Part shown: positions 12,240 to 26,699 of the stretch, piece by piece
How the letters are laid out: each line of letters opens with the position of its first letter
Position numbering within the stretch: position 1 is the first letter of the stretch
NCBI RefSeq assembly: GCF_002775205.1
Contig: NC_036464.1
Location: 1,736,001 to 1,800,000 of the forward strand
Reading direction: 5' to 3'
Origin: Xiphophorus maculatus
Taxonomy: Eukaryota; Chordata; Actinopteri; Cyprinodontiformes; Poeciliidae
DNA: 64,000 nucleotides
Notes under the pieces: generated by a model
Seen by the model: the letters and a program-made list of their open reading frames with translations, nothing else
Database searches by the model: none
Told to the model about the DNA's origin: nothing
Translations under genes and position numbers: made by a program

Positions 12240-14860
12240 GTTAAGCATGTCTGGTATCTGTGGATCACATGATGAATCCGCAGGAAGCAAAGCCTTCCTG
12301 GGAAAGGACAGACAGAAAGTTGCTGCTGAGGACTGTGAGCTCCTCTGCTTGGCAGCTCATTTAGATTTTGTGCCACTGAATCACTGAAGCACAACAATAT
12401 TGTGGCGGGTGCATTAATTAATCACTATGATTGTCACTGCAGCACCAGTTTGCTGTTGTATCAAATAACCTCCAAGTTCACGGTGTACGTTCCCATTCAG
12501 AGGAACTTAAGATATTTCACTGATATAACGGCACCTTTAAACAATCTGAATATTAACACAATGTTAATCTATTTCAGTAATTCCTTTAAAAAAATAAAAT
12601 GAAGGTTTTGTAGTTAGCCAATAAAAATTTTGACCTAGGGGGAAAAAAATGTGGCATAAGCTTAAAGAAACATTCATGCTCAATCACAGTCCTGTTTGGT
12701 TAATTAAAGTCATTCTGCAAAGAAGAGAAAGTTAAATATTCTCCATAGTGATGTACAACTACAAACCCAGTTATTAGGTTAAAGGGGAAAATGCTGTTTC
12801 CCAAAGTGCCAGATTGGTTTTATTGCTTTGTTGTTGTTTTTTGATTTTTTTGTTTTCAGTTTTTTGTGCTTCCTCAAGTTATATTTTGTGGTATTAAAAT
12901 CCATCTATCAACCTGAAAAATCTAAGACTGATGAAAATCAAAACAAAACAGAGGGAATCTGCAAGTGAGTGAACATTTTTTCACTCCACAATATAGTGTT
13001 TCTGTTAATCTGTGAAAATATACACAATTCCAGCTCAGTCAGGAATAAATTCTGTTTGGCTGAGCACAGCAATGTAAACGTGTCAGAATAAATGTGGAAA
13101 AACTCTGCATGTTGCTGTAAAAAGTTACAAAAGTTACAAACTTTCTTCTTTATTTTGAACAGTGAGCTTTAAGGAATTGAACAATCATTTTAACTTTAAA
13201 TCACTGCACAACCTGAAGATGAAACACATTTTTGAAACCTGCCTCCTCAGCAGTCTCCTCACGTTAATCAAGTTTGAGTTTAAACACAGTAATTTTTAGC
13301 TCTAACCATAAAACATGATCATCCTCATTAATTATAAAGAGGACCTATTTTCAGACTGACTCACTTTGAGCAGAAGCTTAAATCAAACCAGTTGAATTCC
13401 TATAAAAACTTGATAATGCATCTATTTTTAACGCAGTTCACTTCATATGTGAGGCAGATTCTATTGTGTGGTAACCAACAGGAATAACTTTTAAGAGATA
13501 ATATTGTAGATGTGATAAAGATCTAAAAAACAAAACATATGTACTAAATAATGAACAGAATAAATAAATCTGATTGTTTTTATTACAATTCAATTTGACG
13601 GACCAAGGATGTAAAAAACATTGAGTACATATCAACCTAACGTTCAGGTGAAGTGACAGATTTTTCTCTGTTTTGTATAATCTGGCAGTTAACTGAGTTA
13701 ATTGGTTTTGTTTTATAATTCCCAGATAAACCAGGCAGCAGCGTCACGTCTTCACCTCAGTGTGACTGTCAGATTTACACTCCGCCTGACTTCACATAGA
13801 TTCCTGTCAGCAGGTAAGTTCTCATGTTTCCCTTCAATGTTAGGTTTTATTTTAGGAACATATCCGTCTTCACTTTCTTTGATCACCACCATTTTAGAGA
13901 TTACGCTGAAAAAGACCAGATAAAAAGGCTGATCTAAGAGTAGATGCCATGAGGCTCTTCATCATCTTAGACTTTTAAAAATTTATTTGAACTCTTAATC
14001 TTTCAAAGAACAAAGTGATCTGGGAACAAGATTTAATTTATTGTGGATTTTCTGTAATCTAACAGACAAAAGTATTGAAAGAGGTTCAAAAATATACACA
14101 CACCTCTGACTAATATCTGGAGTAATGTTTGTTATCCAGATGCAGAGACACTACACTCTTTTCTGTCCTAACTGTAGTTGGATATTTCATCTTTGTTTTT
14201 GGCAAATTCTCTACTTTTTGTTTAAATGACTGGATTCTCCAGGACAAACCTGACTTTAAAACATTGTCTATTCATTTTCATTTGTGTTGGCATCAATTCA
14301 GATTTTCGTAGCACTGCATCTGTAGTTGTATTTCAACCTGCTTTGATAATTTTTACCATAATTGGATCAAAGAAAATAAATTCAGTTTTATGCATTTAGT
14401 TCATGTTTGTTTAAGTCACTAAAGTTGATTGTTGTGTTGGATTCATCCCCAAATTGATCAACTTAATACAGACTTGTGCATTTATGTTTATAACAAAATG
14501 TGTTTCATGAGATCTGGCTGTCAGAGTATCAGAGTCCTTGAAGCTGCAGGGCCAGAGCAGCATGAAGCCTGCAGTCTGCAGCGTATGAACAGAAACACTG
14601 GTCCTGCTGTGGTTAAGAACTGTAATTGGCTCTGGCTGTGTGCTGATTGGCTCTGATTGGCTCCCAGTGAAGAGTTGGTGTTCAGGACTCAGAGTTCAGT
14701 CATGCTCAGCGCTGCCTCCGGGTTTCACCACTTCACGGTGTTGGTCCATAAGGATGGATCGGTCAGAAATATTAGATGAAATGAAAATATTGAAAATATT
14801 CAATGTTCAATATTATTCAAATATTCATGTGGCATTAGGCTGCGCCATGTGGCTTCACAA
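12240..14860. other. AT-rich non-coding DNA, nothing recognised
   Basis: No gene or clear element was found. Around 14620-14660 'attggct' motifs recur, but no adjacent exon supports a promoter. Confidence 0.45.
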
Positions 14861-14871
14861 CAAAGAATATC

Positions 14872-14909
14872 AATAAATCAATCAATAAATCAATAAATAA
14901 ATAAATAAT
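14872..14909 (+). repeat. (AATA/AATC)n microsatellite
   Basis: This is a simple tetranucleotide tract of 'caat/aaat' units, ending in 'aaataaataaataatg'. Confidence 0.85.
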
Positions 14910-15329
14910 GCACAAAAGCTGGTTTGTGTTTTAGTATGGAATGCTTTGGGCTCTTCACACAGGAAGCCACTCATCAGGTTTCTGCATTTTGCCATTCAAA
15001 TCTTCATGGTAATGTTAATGTTGCAAGGTAACCTAGCAACAACTGTGTCTCTGCAGTTGTTTTAAGGGATGCTGTGGGAAGTAAGCGATGGAGGGAAGCA
15101 GGAGGAGGACGGTGAAAGAGTGCGGAGTGGGTTGGAGCCGAGGTCATTAGTGAGAAAACTACTAAGAAAGCCGAGCGGCCAGTGAGACGGCACAATCTGA
15201 CTAATTACTCCAAAGAGAGTTTCTCCTATCCCTGATAAAGTCGATGTAGTTGGCTTTACTCCAATGAGCCTCACCTTCACTTCTGGGTAATGGCGTCCAC
15301 TACATCCAATCATCATGGGTTTTATTTTA

Positions 15330-15420
15330 ATTGTTGAATTTCATAGCTCCATCTTTCATAGCAAATCTCAATCTCGTTGTAATCTGTTGATGACGATGAC
15401 AAATAAATCTTATCTTATCT
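15330..15420 (+). repeat. Probable 3' tail of a fish SINE/LINE
   Basis: The stretch 'caatctcgttgtaatctg', then 'gatgacaaataaa' and 'tcttatcttatct', has the arrangement of many fish non-LTR tails: a conserved 'ctcgttgtaa' core, a 'gacaaataaa' run and a short tandem 3' tail. The body of the element upstream (15040-15330) was not identified. Confidence 0.4.
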
Positions 15421-15439
15421 TTATTTGCCATGCTGCTAA

Positions 15440-17160
15440 AGTCATAGAGACCTAAATAGTCTTAAAACCGCATCTGTAAAACCAACTTTTGTTGGGCATC
15501 TATTTACTTAAATGAACTGAATGAACCACATTTCCCAGCATTCATTGTGCTACAGGGTATAATTTGCTCATTTCAGCCCAAAGTAAAACTCTGAGCTGGA
15601 AAGTCAGGAATCATCTGGAGCTCCACATGTAGCAGAAGAGCCGTCCAGCTGCTCCAGCTGCTGAAGCTCTTTCTTTGAACGAAACTTGGACATCATTTTA
15701 AATCTGAATAAACTTCATCAACTCTGTGAGTTGATGAGGTTTCTGTGTGTGTGAGAAGTGTTTGCTGACCAGCCATCCTAAATTCATTCCCTCATAAAAG
15801 TCTGGCTAATGATTCCAGGAAGGTTTTAATGGTGCCTCAGTTTAGCTAAAGAAAACCCAACTTTTAATACATTATTCATCATATTTTTTAACAATTGCAT
15901 AAGCTAAACATTTAGTTCCAACACTTTCATACCAGTAAGAAGTCCATGTCTTGTCATTCACAAGGTTAACTTAACAGTTGCCATCTTTTCTGTCCCTTCA
16001 GCTAACAGCAGTATCTCGTCTGCTGTTCCACTCAGGTCAGAATTTCAGAAAGACGTTTTTATAAACTCTGAGGTCAAATTCATCTCCCTTTATTCCTCTT
16101 ATCATTTAATTCCCCCGGCACATTTATCTGATTGATCGTAGCCTTCAGTCGCAGACGCTCATTTATAAGGAAAAACCTTCGACTTGTTTAAACCTCGGTA
16201 CCTCAGACGTAATGAATAAATCTTGTTGATGATATAAGCAAGGCTGTATCCAAGGTCGAAGAGAACAATAACCTGATTCTTTTTCTTTCAACTTCATCAA
16301 ATTGATTTTTCTTTTGGAAACACGTCAACTGACGGATTCCACTATTTATGTTATAGACAGTTTTTTGCTTAAAGGTTCCTTCTATTGTTTAGCAGCAGGA
16401 ATGCATTGCTGAGTAAAAGGCTGAGGGAGGCTGAAGAACATGTGAGCGATAATTAGAAAGTTAGTTCACTGTGAAACTGTGGCACTTTTTTGCTTTTATG
16501 TGAGTGTGGAGGTTCTAGTCAGTGTTGTGTGTCTGTAAACCCGAGGATACAGAGGAAAAAGAACATATTCACTCAAGAAGAATGTCAAGCAGCTTTTATC
16601 AGGCGTCGAGGTTGCAAATAGCAGAATGTTAATGAACTGGCTAATTTCAGCTCCAAGAGACCCAATTAAAAAGTCTCAAATAGGAGGGTAATATTTTCCC
16701 TCTGAATGGATCCAGCCATTTTTTTATGCAATCCTCTGTTCTGTTCTTTTTTGGTGATATTTCTGATGCCTGTTAATGAGGGAGTATGCAGTGATCACAA
16801 AGTAACAACTTCTGAAGAGATAGTCCGCTGCAACATTAGGCTCTTGTTTTCATGAAACAGTCTTAGCGCTGGTAGCCTGACATGGTGATTAATGTGCAAC
16901 TCCTTTCCCATTTCGCCACAGTTTAAAAGTCAGCGTTTGAATTTACAAAGAAAATCAACTTTGTAATGAGCAAAAGATTAAAAAAATCCTGAGCACTGAA
17001 GAATCACTACACCTATTCCACTCTTCAGAAACAGTTCTGGGTCATGCACCGAAGACGCACAGCTTTCAGTAAATTTAGGTTGTAGCTTTTTCTTTCAACT
17101 CATGTGATGCTGTAACACACAACAGATCACCAGCTAAAATGTTGAAATGTTATGGAAATA
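15440..17160. other. Non-coding DNA, nothing recognised
   Basis: No supported exon, RNA gene or transposon end was seen. Confidence 0.45.
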
Positions 17161-17169
17161 ATCGAGTTC

Positions 17170-17400
17170 CTCTGCCTCCCCTTTATAGGCCTGCTGTCAT
17201 TTGAACAACTCCACTGCTCAATCAGAAACAACCAATCAGAGCCTGAAGGACGCTCTGAGCGCTGTCAATCACCTTAGTGTACAAGCTGGACACAGCTTCA
17301 GCACTGCTCTCTGCTACACTACAGCTGGTTCACCACAACAAAGCCTGCTATGAATGCTAGGCTAGTTAGCATGGCCACTAATGGCTGTGGGTAAACACTT
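17170..17400 (+). repeat. Probable dispersed fish repeat ('accaatcagagcc...gctgtcaatca')
   Basis: The run 'accaatcagagcctgaagga', then 'gagcgctgtcaatcacc' and 'gctagttagcatggcc', resembles a repeat seen widely in teleost intergenic DNA. Terminal repeats were not found, so the boundaries are approximate. Confidence 0.35.
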
Positions 17401-17409
17401 TTCCTGGAA

Positions 17410-20320
17410 CCGTAAGTTGTTTCTCCTCCATTAGCATGTTTAGAAGCACATACACAAGATTAATTGACAGCGCTAAGTCAGTCCTTTGGCTCCAGATGTT
17501 TGCTTTTGATTGAGAGTGATATGTTGCTTCAGATAGCGCTCAGAAGTGGAGAAGCTTGTTCTTGTCAAAAATGATCTGTGTCATATTTTGCTGGCACAAC
17601 ATGGTGACAGTGTCAACAAAACTGTGAAAAACAAAGTTTTGAAAAAGTTACATACTGTAACATAGTTCTCAATTTTAATTTTCTAGATTTCTTACTGTAG
17701 GTTGCTACAATAAAACAATGATTTACGGTAAGACCAAAGTGCATATACTGTACTTTGTGAAGGACATTGTACTGTCCATCACGTTCCTCTCATTTTCTGG
17801 TTTTCTGGCTTCTGGTGTTAATAAAGTAGTTTGTTTTTTTTTCCGGTGAAACTGTTTCTGTTTTCATGTTTTAGGACAATAATTTGCTGACTCAAAGCCT
17901 CCCATCAGGGAACGAGTAATAAAATAATGAGGAATCAGACACCAGTAGTGAAATGTAGGAGGTTCTGGCACCAGAGAGCCTGCTGAATTTTTTAAAGACT
18001 TTATAGTTACGCTCTCCATCTCTGGACTCTGCAGTCGTATAATTCTATTCCCATCTCTCTTTGCTCATCATTAGTCGTTACTCTGCAGTGTATTATCACT
18101 GTGTTCATACCTGCTCATTTCTTTAGAGTCTCTACCACACATTGAGAACATTTAACCTTTAATCTATGCAGGTCTCCTGCTCCATCTGTTTCACTAAGTA
18201 AAAGTTCAGTTTGGATCAAGTTTTGTTGCAGGAGGTGAAGCGATGCAGTATGAACACACCAAGAAATATGCCGAATAGCGCCTCCTGCTGGATTAAGCAG
18301 GTACAACATGATCACAACTTGACAAGAGGTTCAGAGCTCAGTTTCTAATCACTTCAGACATCCACACACTCATGATGAGAAAATTAATTTGCTTAGCTTG
18401 AACTAAAAATAAAAAAAAAAACAATAGAATTGGTTCTTTATCTTTATAATTGTTTGTTTGTGATTCTCAGGATTCCAACATCTGGACATTAAAGTGTAAA
18501 AATAACACTTTAAAAATGTTTCACTTACACCTGAATCATTTAAAGAGTTGTAATTAAAATGACCCTTTAGCTATAATAAGTATAAGCAAGAAACATGAAC
18601 TGGACTTAAATGCGCCGAGATAAAATAAAATAATCTAGTTAAAACTTACAAGTAATCAAAGACAGTTAGAAAGTAATCATTTAATATTCATGTAAAGTTT
18701 TTATGATCTATCTTTTAGCTGTTTATTACTATTTAATTAGTAGCGAAAAAGTATCATAATAATGTTTCATGTGAAATTTACTATTACAGACCATATCTTT
18801 ATTGTGGCTGATTGTCTCTATGTGGCTCTGAAGGTTCAGGTCAGAGTTCATCTCTTCACCCAGGTTTCAGCTGATCACCTCCAGCTGCAGTAACTGGAGC
18901 TGTGAGTTGATTTGATCGTTCCTCATTATATCCAAAGATAATAACTTCAGTTTTGTTCCTGTTCAGCTGGAGAAAGTTATGGCACATCCACACATTTATG
19001 TTACTTAAACCAATTTCACATTTTGTTCTGCTGGAAATCTTTGTATTGTCTGTTTAGATGTGACTTGTTACTAATTTTCTTCCATGTTTTCTTTGTGGTT
19101 CCTGTTGATTGTATCCAAACGTTTAAACTATAAATCTCTGTTTCTAAAGCATCATGTTTCACTGTGTTGAAGTCTCAAGCTGTTGGCTACGCCTCAGGTG
19201 ACAGTAGCTCAGGAACAAGGTGTGAAACGAGTCCAGATTGACTCTACATTTGGTGTGAAATAGTCTGGACTTTGAGTAACTTCTATGACATGACATCTCC
19301 ACAGGCTGGGTAGGCTCAGTAATATAGCAGCCTCACAGTTTGATTGTCATTTCAACATTTCCTTCAGGACCTTTACATTTTAGATGTAAGAAATGCCAGT
19401 GTAATTAATCACCCACATGTTTTGTGGGGACCGTTCTGCAACATGTTGGTCCCACATGAATATACAGTTATTCGTTTAACAGTTGAATATACAGTTATAC
19501 ATCATAACTCTGGATAGATCATAAACGACATATGGACAGTGACAGCTGCTTCCCCTCTCAGTGTCACTGCTCTCAGTATAATCACAGGCTGCCATCAGCA
19601 GGATGTGTACTGGAGGTGCAGACATCCAACGCTCCGACACTCTGAGGCCAGCCTGTGCCGACCCCAGAGTTAGATTGAGCCTTCATCTATACCAGATGAA
19701 AAGCATGATAATGAGCATAATTTCCCCTCACAGTTCTGCTTCGCTCAGCTCGCTGCCAGCAGTTACCTACCAGAGGTCCTGCTGCCTTGTTTTTCTGCAC
19801 TGCCTGGGCCATTACACCGCTTCACTTTGTTGTGGCTCTCTCAGACTGAGCAAGCAGTGCAATTACTGCTGGAGACGGGTACAGACAAGCCCAGCTACTA
19901 CCGTGAATCACTCAAAGCCTGCATGCTCCGCCACCATCACCTTCATGTCCTCTGAAAGGCTGCAGTGAAACTACTGGCACTAATATAGTCACCATGCCAA
20001 GCCTGCAGGTAGTTTTATATCACACAGCAACCTTCTGGTCTTTAAGCTTAAAAATATACAAATGTATAAGGTGTCAGCAATTTAGTTTTGTGTTTTGAAA
20101 AATTTGGGCCCAACTCATCTGAGTCATGCATTATTTTGGCTTTGCAGAGGAACTTCATAGTTTGACAATGAGCTCTGGATTTATGAGTTCCAGACAAAGT
20201 CAATTTATTAAAGTGTATTTATATATAAATACAGTTTGCTGTATATATGTAAGACAAATGTTTAGACAGATCAGGGTTCTTACACAGCCTGTGTGTGTAC
20301 AGTTCTGTCTACAACTGGAC
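17410..20320. other. Non-coding DNA, no gene recognised
   Basis: A somewhat GC-richer patch at 19550-19970 contains a 121-codon open frame, but its translation shows no domain and no splice context, so I do not call it a gene. The remainder is AT-rich. Confidence 0.4.
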
Positions 20321-20329
20321 TCAGTTGTA

Positions 20330-20445
20330 CATCCGAGTGTTTTGACATCCAACAAAGAGCTTTACACTAACCAGTCACTCATCCATTCATCCACACACAT
20401 TCACACACTGATGACCACCACATGTCCAACACCTCAACTGGATTA
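20330..20445 (+). repeat. Truncated fish dispersed repeat ('ctttacactaaccagtcactc')
   Basis: The sequence 'gagctttacactaaccagtc', followed by 'catccattcatccacacac' and 'attcacacactgatgacca', matches the middle of the same repeat type seen more completely at 28586-28870. Both ends appear to be missing. Confidence 0.45.
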
Positions 20446-20489
20446 TTTTAGAAGTGAAGTCCTGTTATTGCTATGTGACTGAAATTTAA

Positions 20490-23400
20490 AACATCAATGA
20501 ATTTACTGATCTGTATTGAAGCAGTTGGAATCTATCCATCCATCCTCTTTGTTTGTTTGCTTTCCAATTTATAAGAGATAAAATGTCTAATTTTCTAACA
20601 TTGTTAGTGTGTTTGATGATTGTATACCTATTTTACATTTAGATATGTCCTTAATATTGAGATCTTTTAATATGTTTTCTGTGTAAATGCGCCCTCTAGT
20701 GAACATGCTTGGAAATTACATGAAAGTGACGAGATCAGAAAGAAAGAAAATGTGAAGTAGTTAGTTTGGTTCCATACAGTTTTTGACTGTTTTATGTGGA
20801 ATGTCAAGGAAGATTGAAAATGTGTTTAATATCTGCTCCAAGAGAAGAGCAACGTTCACTATCCATTACAAAAGTAAACTAAAAGAAACTGAAATTTTTA
20901 AAGAAAATAAGGCTTTAACTTCAGTGTATGAGACAGCGTTTACACATTTAAAGCCTGATAACTGTAGAAATAGCTGCTAAAATACTTTAAAGGTTGTAAG
21001 ACTACTGGTCTCCAAAAGTACAAAACTTTGAGATGAAAATATGTAGAAACTAGATGTAACAGGATCTTATCATACAAAACCTTACAACATTAAGATGTTA
21101 CTATGTTTCTCATTGAGGTGACTGCTGACATGTGAGCACCAGTGAGTTGTGGTCATCATGGCTTCACCTGATGAAGGTTTTAGAGAAAATGACTCACCAA
21201 CTCTTATCTCACTTTTTAACACATTTTGGGTTTCCACTAAGAACAATAAATACCACATGTAAGCACTGCAAGTTGTTTAGATGCTGACAGAAGCAGAAAG
21301 AATCGTTATGACAACCAATGACTGAACGCCTGGGAGTACGCTAAGCTACATCACATTTACAGAAAATACTAAATGTACTGCAGACCACACAAAAATCTAA
21401 AACATGGGGAGCATAAAGTTGATCTTTAAGGTTTTCTTGAAAGCATTAAATCTTGTCGTATCTCGTTCTAATCAACTCAGTATCATGTCTGATCTCCCTT
21501 TGTGTTTAGGTTTTGTTAGACCCTCAGTAAGCTCCCTTGTAAATGTATGTAGAAAACATTAAGAATGAAAGATGAGCGACCTTCCTGCCAGCGCTGCGGT
21601 GGGTTTTAACTCTACATGTAGTCTCTTTTTGTTGTGATGTGGAACATGTGGACTTCCAGATCTGCCTGAATCCTGCAGAAAGCTCAGGTGTGCAGAAGTT
21701 CACATGTGCTCCCCTCCTGTCCATCAGAAGCAATTAGGAAATAAAAAAGTGTTTATTTGCAAGTTATTTGTAATAAATAATGATACTATTCTTTCTCCAA
21801 ACATTTTATATAACTGTACATGTAGTTAAAGACCAACTCCTGAGATGCTCAGGTTGTATTTTTAGGGCCATTTTTCAACTGATTTCACTGCAGTTTTCAT
21901 TCCTTTCCAAGGGATTTTCTTTCAGGACTGAACTGTATCTAACTTCATCAACTGCTCAGACTTAATCGCATCATTAAGTCTGAGCCTTTTTTTTCTTGAT
22001 CTTCATGACACTATTTGTTCTCTCTATATCAAACCCATGGGGAAAAAATGAGAAAAATAAAATTAAGAACTGTAATTTTCTTCCACTTCATAGTTATGCA
22101 CAACCTTGTTTTGCACTATGAGATAAAACTCCAGATAAATACATTGAAGTGGTAACAGGATGAAAAGTTTAAGGGTTTGCATACTTTAGCAGTCTCCAGG
22201 CTGTATCTACGTTCAGATCACAGTTTGCTTCACTGATTGATAGTGTTTTTTTTTTTTTTTACCATAACATCAGTGTGATGCTACTGTACTGGTTCTTATA
22301 GAAAGCTCTTATTCTTATTCAGAAATCTTTCTCAATGAATCTCACAGCCATTAGGGCCATGTGATTGATGATTGCAGACGCGGTGGTTGGGGTTATTCTG
22401 GTGTGTGGCAGTCGCTCTGTCCTCCTTCTGTCTGTGTTTTCTCTTCTCTCCTGCTGCTGGATGGAGGACTTTGATTGCACCACCCTCTTCAGTGAGGCAT
22501 ATCTGACGTTTAAGGCGATGGATGTCAACAACTCTTCCAATAATCTCTTTGAAAATCCACTAGATGCCCATTAGATGTCCATTCACAACCTCATATGGCT
22601 CAGCTACTAAATCCATCTATTTCTCTCTAGGATATGAGTCTTTTGATCCAAAAAGATAACTTTAATGATTCAGTTCTTTCTAGTTAGATGATATAAAGAG
22701 TCATTTCAATGGGAAACTTTTGCTGCTGTTTTGTGGTTAAATTGTTATAAAAATTCTGACTGTGTTTTACTTCTAGATCAGTTTATTAGTTCAGATCTCT
22801 ATAAGAAACCATTTTCATCTCGTATCTATTTTCATCGATTTGAGAAAAAAAAAAAAAAAAAAAAAACTTTACTAGCAGGAAAATGATGTAGTTTGTTTTT
22901 TGTGCGTCTTTGTGGACCATGAGTCTGTTGAATAAAGTAATCATCCTTTAGTGGATAATTAGCCTCTTAATAAATGTTGAGAAATCAGTCAGTGACACAG
23001 TCATGGGCTAATTAAGGCTAAACAAAGAAATGAGCTCGTAGTCTCAGCTTTATTTTTTACATTTCAAGGAGGAAGCTGACGAATCACCATGTCAGTCGCT
23101 AGGAGGCTAAAGCTAATGTTCTCTGCTGTGTTCCTGCACAGTGATTGTTTCATAAAACTAAATAGACAGGTGTAAGATTTTGATTGTTGTAATGTATTAA
23201 TGTTTGGACTGTTGCATGTAATCGGGGCTCTTTCATTTAGCTGATGGTGCTTATTTATTGATTCTTTATTGATATACAAAAATACCCAAACTGGCTGGTA
23301 AATTCAGAGAGCTATTAGCAGACAGAAAATCAGCATGAACCTGGCTTTGAAATAAAGTTGATTACTTTAATAGTTTGTAAGACTGATTTTGTCAGACTTG

Positions 23401-26400
23401 TGTTCATTTGAATAACAACAAAAACTATCAAAATATTTTCCTCTCCCTTTATCACTCCTGCATTTGCTGTGTTTAGGTATGAAATGAGGACAGTTGTCTC
23501 CAAAAGCAGCTGCACGTTGCTCCCATCTGCTGGAGTTGATGGGATTGACAGCAACTGAATGTTTTCATGGAATCTGATTGGTGATCCATTCCAGAAATAA
23601 AGCAACAGCCTTATGTGCTTGTTTTAATTATTTCTGCATTCTGTCGTAGCTCTCCAGGTGTCCTAGAAAAAAAGATTAGTTTCCGTTTAAATATGTCTTT
23701 ATAAAGGAGCCAAAAGGCTGATGTACTGTATTTTAATAACTTTTAATTTACATAAAAGTCTTTGCGATTTTTGAGAAAAACATGAACTGTGTGATCTCAA
23801 ACAACAATGCTCCAACACACAAAATATTTATTGAGATTTTGAGATTGAATCTTCAAGTCAACCTGAAGGAAACTGGTTGTATCAGATTTTATTTAGTAAT
23901 AAGTTGAAATGCAGCGATTTCTGCATCTGTATCCAATGCGTCATTAAGCTTCCACAAGTTATGCACTTATTTATACTGGTGACTCAGTAAAATCCCAGAA
24001 AATGAATTAAAATGGTTGTAAAGTGACAAAATGTGGAAGAAATGTTGGGATGTTAATATTTTTAATAAAGTGCATTATTAGACACTCATAAAATTGGGTA
24101 TTTTCATGAAATATATCAATTATCAGCCTTAGGATGATGCAGAGATTTATGTCATGTCATCAAACCATCACACTTTCAGTGTTTTGTGTTTCATTAAGAC
24201 ATCAGTGGGATTACACTGATGGTTTCTTCTGTGTTACAGTAAAACTACAGATAGTGTCACTATGGTAACCAATGTGGATTTCATCAAGTTCATTCAAAGA
24301 CCCTTACAGCCCACCGTACAACAGCTGTGGTGTAGTTTATCCAGTTTATCTTCCTCATGAACTCTTCCTCTTATTCATCATGTCTAATCATTTTCACTGC
24401 TTTTTTATAATTATACAGCAAAACCTTTCTGTTAAAATGCAAGCATGTCTTAAACTGTACATTTTTCATAAAGATTATTTCTTGTGACCTTTCTTTACTA
24501 CTGATTATTTTTCAGACTGTGTATCTAAAGCTTTATGGTATATAAAAGAAAATGGGTGTTGCATTGTTGGCAAAACAAATTCAAAACTAGAAATTTATTG
24601 TGATTTTTTTAGGCAAACTAAAGATATGAACACAAGAGGGCGCTCTTGTTTCATCTAAGATCTGGACACTTACAGTACTTCAATATTTTGCAAATAGGTT
24701 TTGCTAAAGGTTTGCTTTTTTATCCAGTTTTTTTCATACCGACCCAGACAAGCTGAACTTTGATGTTTGTTTTCTCATCAAACTGTAGTTGAACTGAATT
24801 AGTCTCTGAAAGAGATTCTTTAACAATTATTCACTCCTTTCCAACAGCAGCTGGCTGCAGCTCACTGCCCAGGTCTAAATGTTTTCACTGCTCTGTATTA
24901 AAGGATAATTCAGGGATTTGATGCTGGTGACTAAATCACGTTTATTAGTTTGGCTGCAGATCTGTGTTGCTGCAGGTTGTAAGCTTTGTAAGTCTGTACG
25001 GTAAAAAACGTTATACTTCACTATAATTTCTACTTCAGTACATGCAAGAAGACGGGTCTGTTATTTGATTTACTGGCAGCAGAGGGTTTAGAAATATTTA
25101 ACTGAAAGTTTTGGGTTTTAACATTTTCCTCAATAGTTTCCAGAGCCATGTTTTAATTATGTTGTTCGTATGTTTAAAGGTATGTTCGGATTAACAATGT
25201 GGCTAAATAGAAATGATCTAACTGCTAATTTGTGTTACTTTATAAATCACTGAATCCCTTGTTGGTTGTAGCTAATGGAAGAGGAAACACAGAGCAGATT
25301 TTCAGAAACAAGTCCTGGTTTGTGCTGTAAACACAAGAAACCAGCAGAACGTTTACAAGAACATATTTGTACAATGAGCTGTAATCTGATGAACAGAAAC
25401 ACTGGAAAAGCTTTAAGCTTCTTCCTGTGAACATCGACTTAGAGCTCAAATCAGAATTTAGCTGAAAATGTTTATGATTTTAACAAACATTCACTAAAAC
25501 ATTTGTCACAGCCAGTCTGAGTCTGTTACGGCCCTCACTTGTAAAAGGATCAATCAGTCTGCTCAGACCACACTGGACAGGATCAATACATCACTATGAA
25601 GCTGCTCTCCAGCTCTGTATTGTTCGACCCGTCTCCATCAAACACGTTGACAGAGTTGCTCACTGAGAAAATTCTTGTTTTCCATCAAACTAACTGCTCT
25701 GCTTTATTCCAGCTAGAGCAACAGATCAATCCCTCTGGCTTGACTTTTTTTCCCACCATGCCTTGTTCCTGGAGGAGTGAAAGGTGAAGGTGGTTTACAG
25801 GCTGATGACCCCTCTCCATCACTCTGACATGACCAACAGAGGTGGAGTCACCTGAGGTAAAATGTTCATCAGAATACTAATGAACCTATGTATTCTACCC
25901 AGCTACCTCTCTCAGTCTAGAACAAGGCGTGTGCCCTCTGCTGGCGTGGCGATGCAAGTGCAACACCTTTGTCAGATAGTGGTTTATTCTTACGAAGCAT
26001 TGAGGTTAGAAATTCAAGCAGTAGATTATCATTTTGAGTTATAACACTAACAAAACTACCGTTGTGTATTTAAATAAAGGTGGGGTATTTTAATAGAGGA
26101 ATGTAATACATCTACATTTGCTACCCAGACATATTTAACAGGGAAAACTGATTAAAGAATTTAACCATCATACTACCATAAATATATAAATATATATGAT
26201 TTTATAATAAAAGAATTTAAAGCATCTATGAACTAGCTTTACATATTAAACAGGTACAATATTCTTAAGAAGGAATTTGGTGCATTTACACAAATGTATT
26301 TAAAATGGGTGGAATATTCTGACGGTTTTAATTTTCGTCATTCATATGATTTTACTTTTCAAAATTATAAGCATAATTCTTAAGCTCCCCTACAATCCTG

Positions 26401-26690
26401 TCACTTAAAGAAAGGTTTGTGATGATTGCATTAAATACTAACCACTGTGCCTCCAGATGGACATAGATGTGTCAACGCGATACGGTAGGATAATCTGACG
26501 AGGTAGCACAGATCGTCAGGTCACCGGATTAAAAGACTGAATCAATTCTACATCATTTTGTTTAGATACAAGCCACACCTCCTTCTTCTCTACTTCTTCT
26601 ATTTTTATGGCAGTTGGCGAACAACACAAAGTGCAACACTTTGACCAGATTGGAGTATCAGATGTTCTGTTACTATATTCTTCCCAAAAT
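20490..26690. other. AT-rich non-coding DNA with simple repeats
   Basis: This stretch holds a poly-T run near 22247-22260 and a poly-A run near 22845-22866. The frames at 22319-22574 are locally GC-richer, but no protein family was recognised. Short motifs such as 'tgcgccctctagtg' (20691) and 'gggcgctcttg' (24638) suggest small repeat relics. No gene is supported. Confidence 0.4.
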
Positions 26691-26699
26691 ACCTGATTG

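Noticed and set aside
19603-19968. 121-codon plus-strand frame
   Set aside because: No domain, low-complexity Ser/Cys-rich translation, no splice or promoter support.
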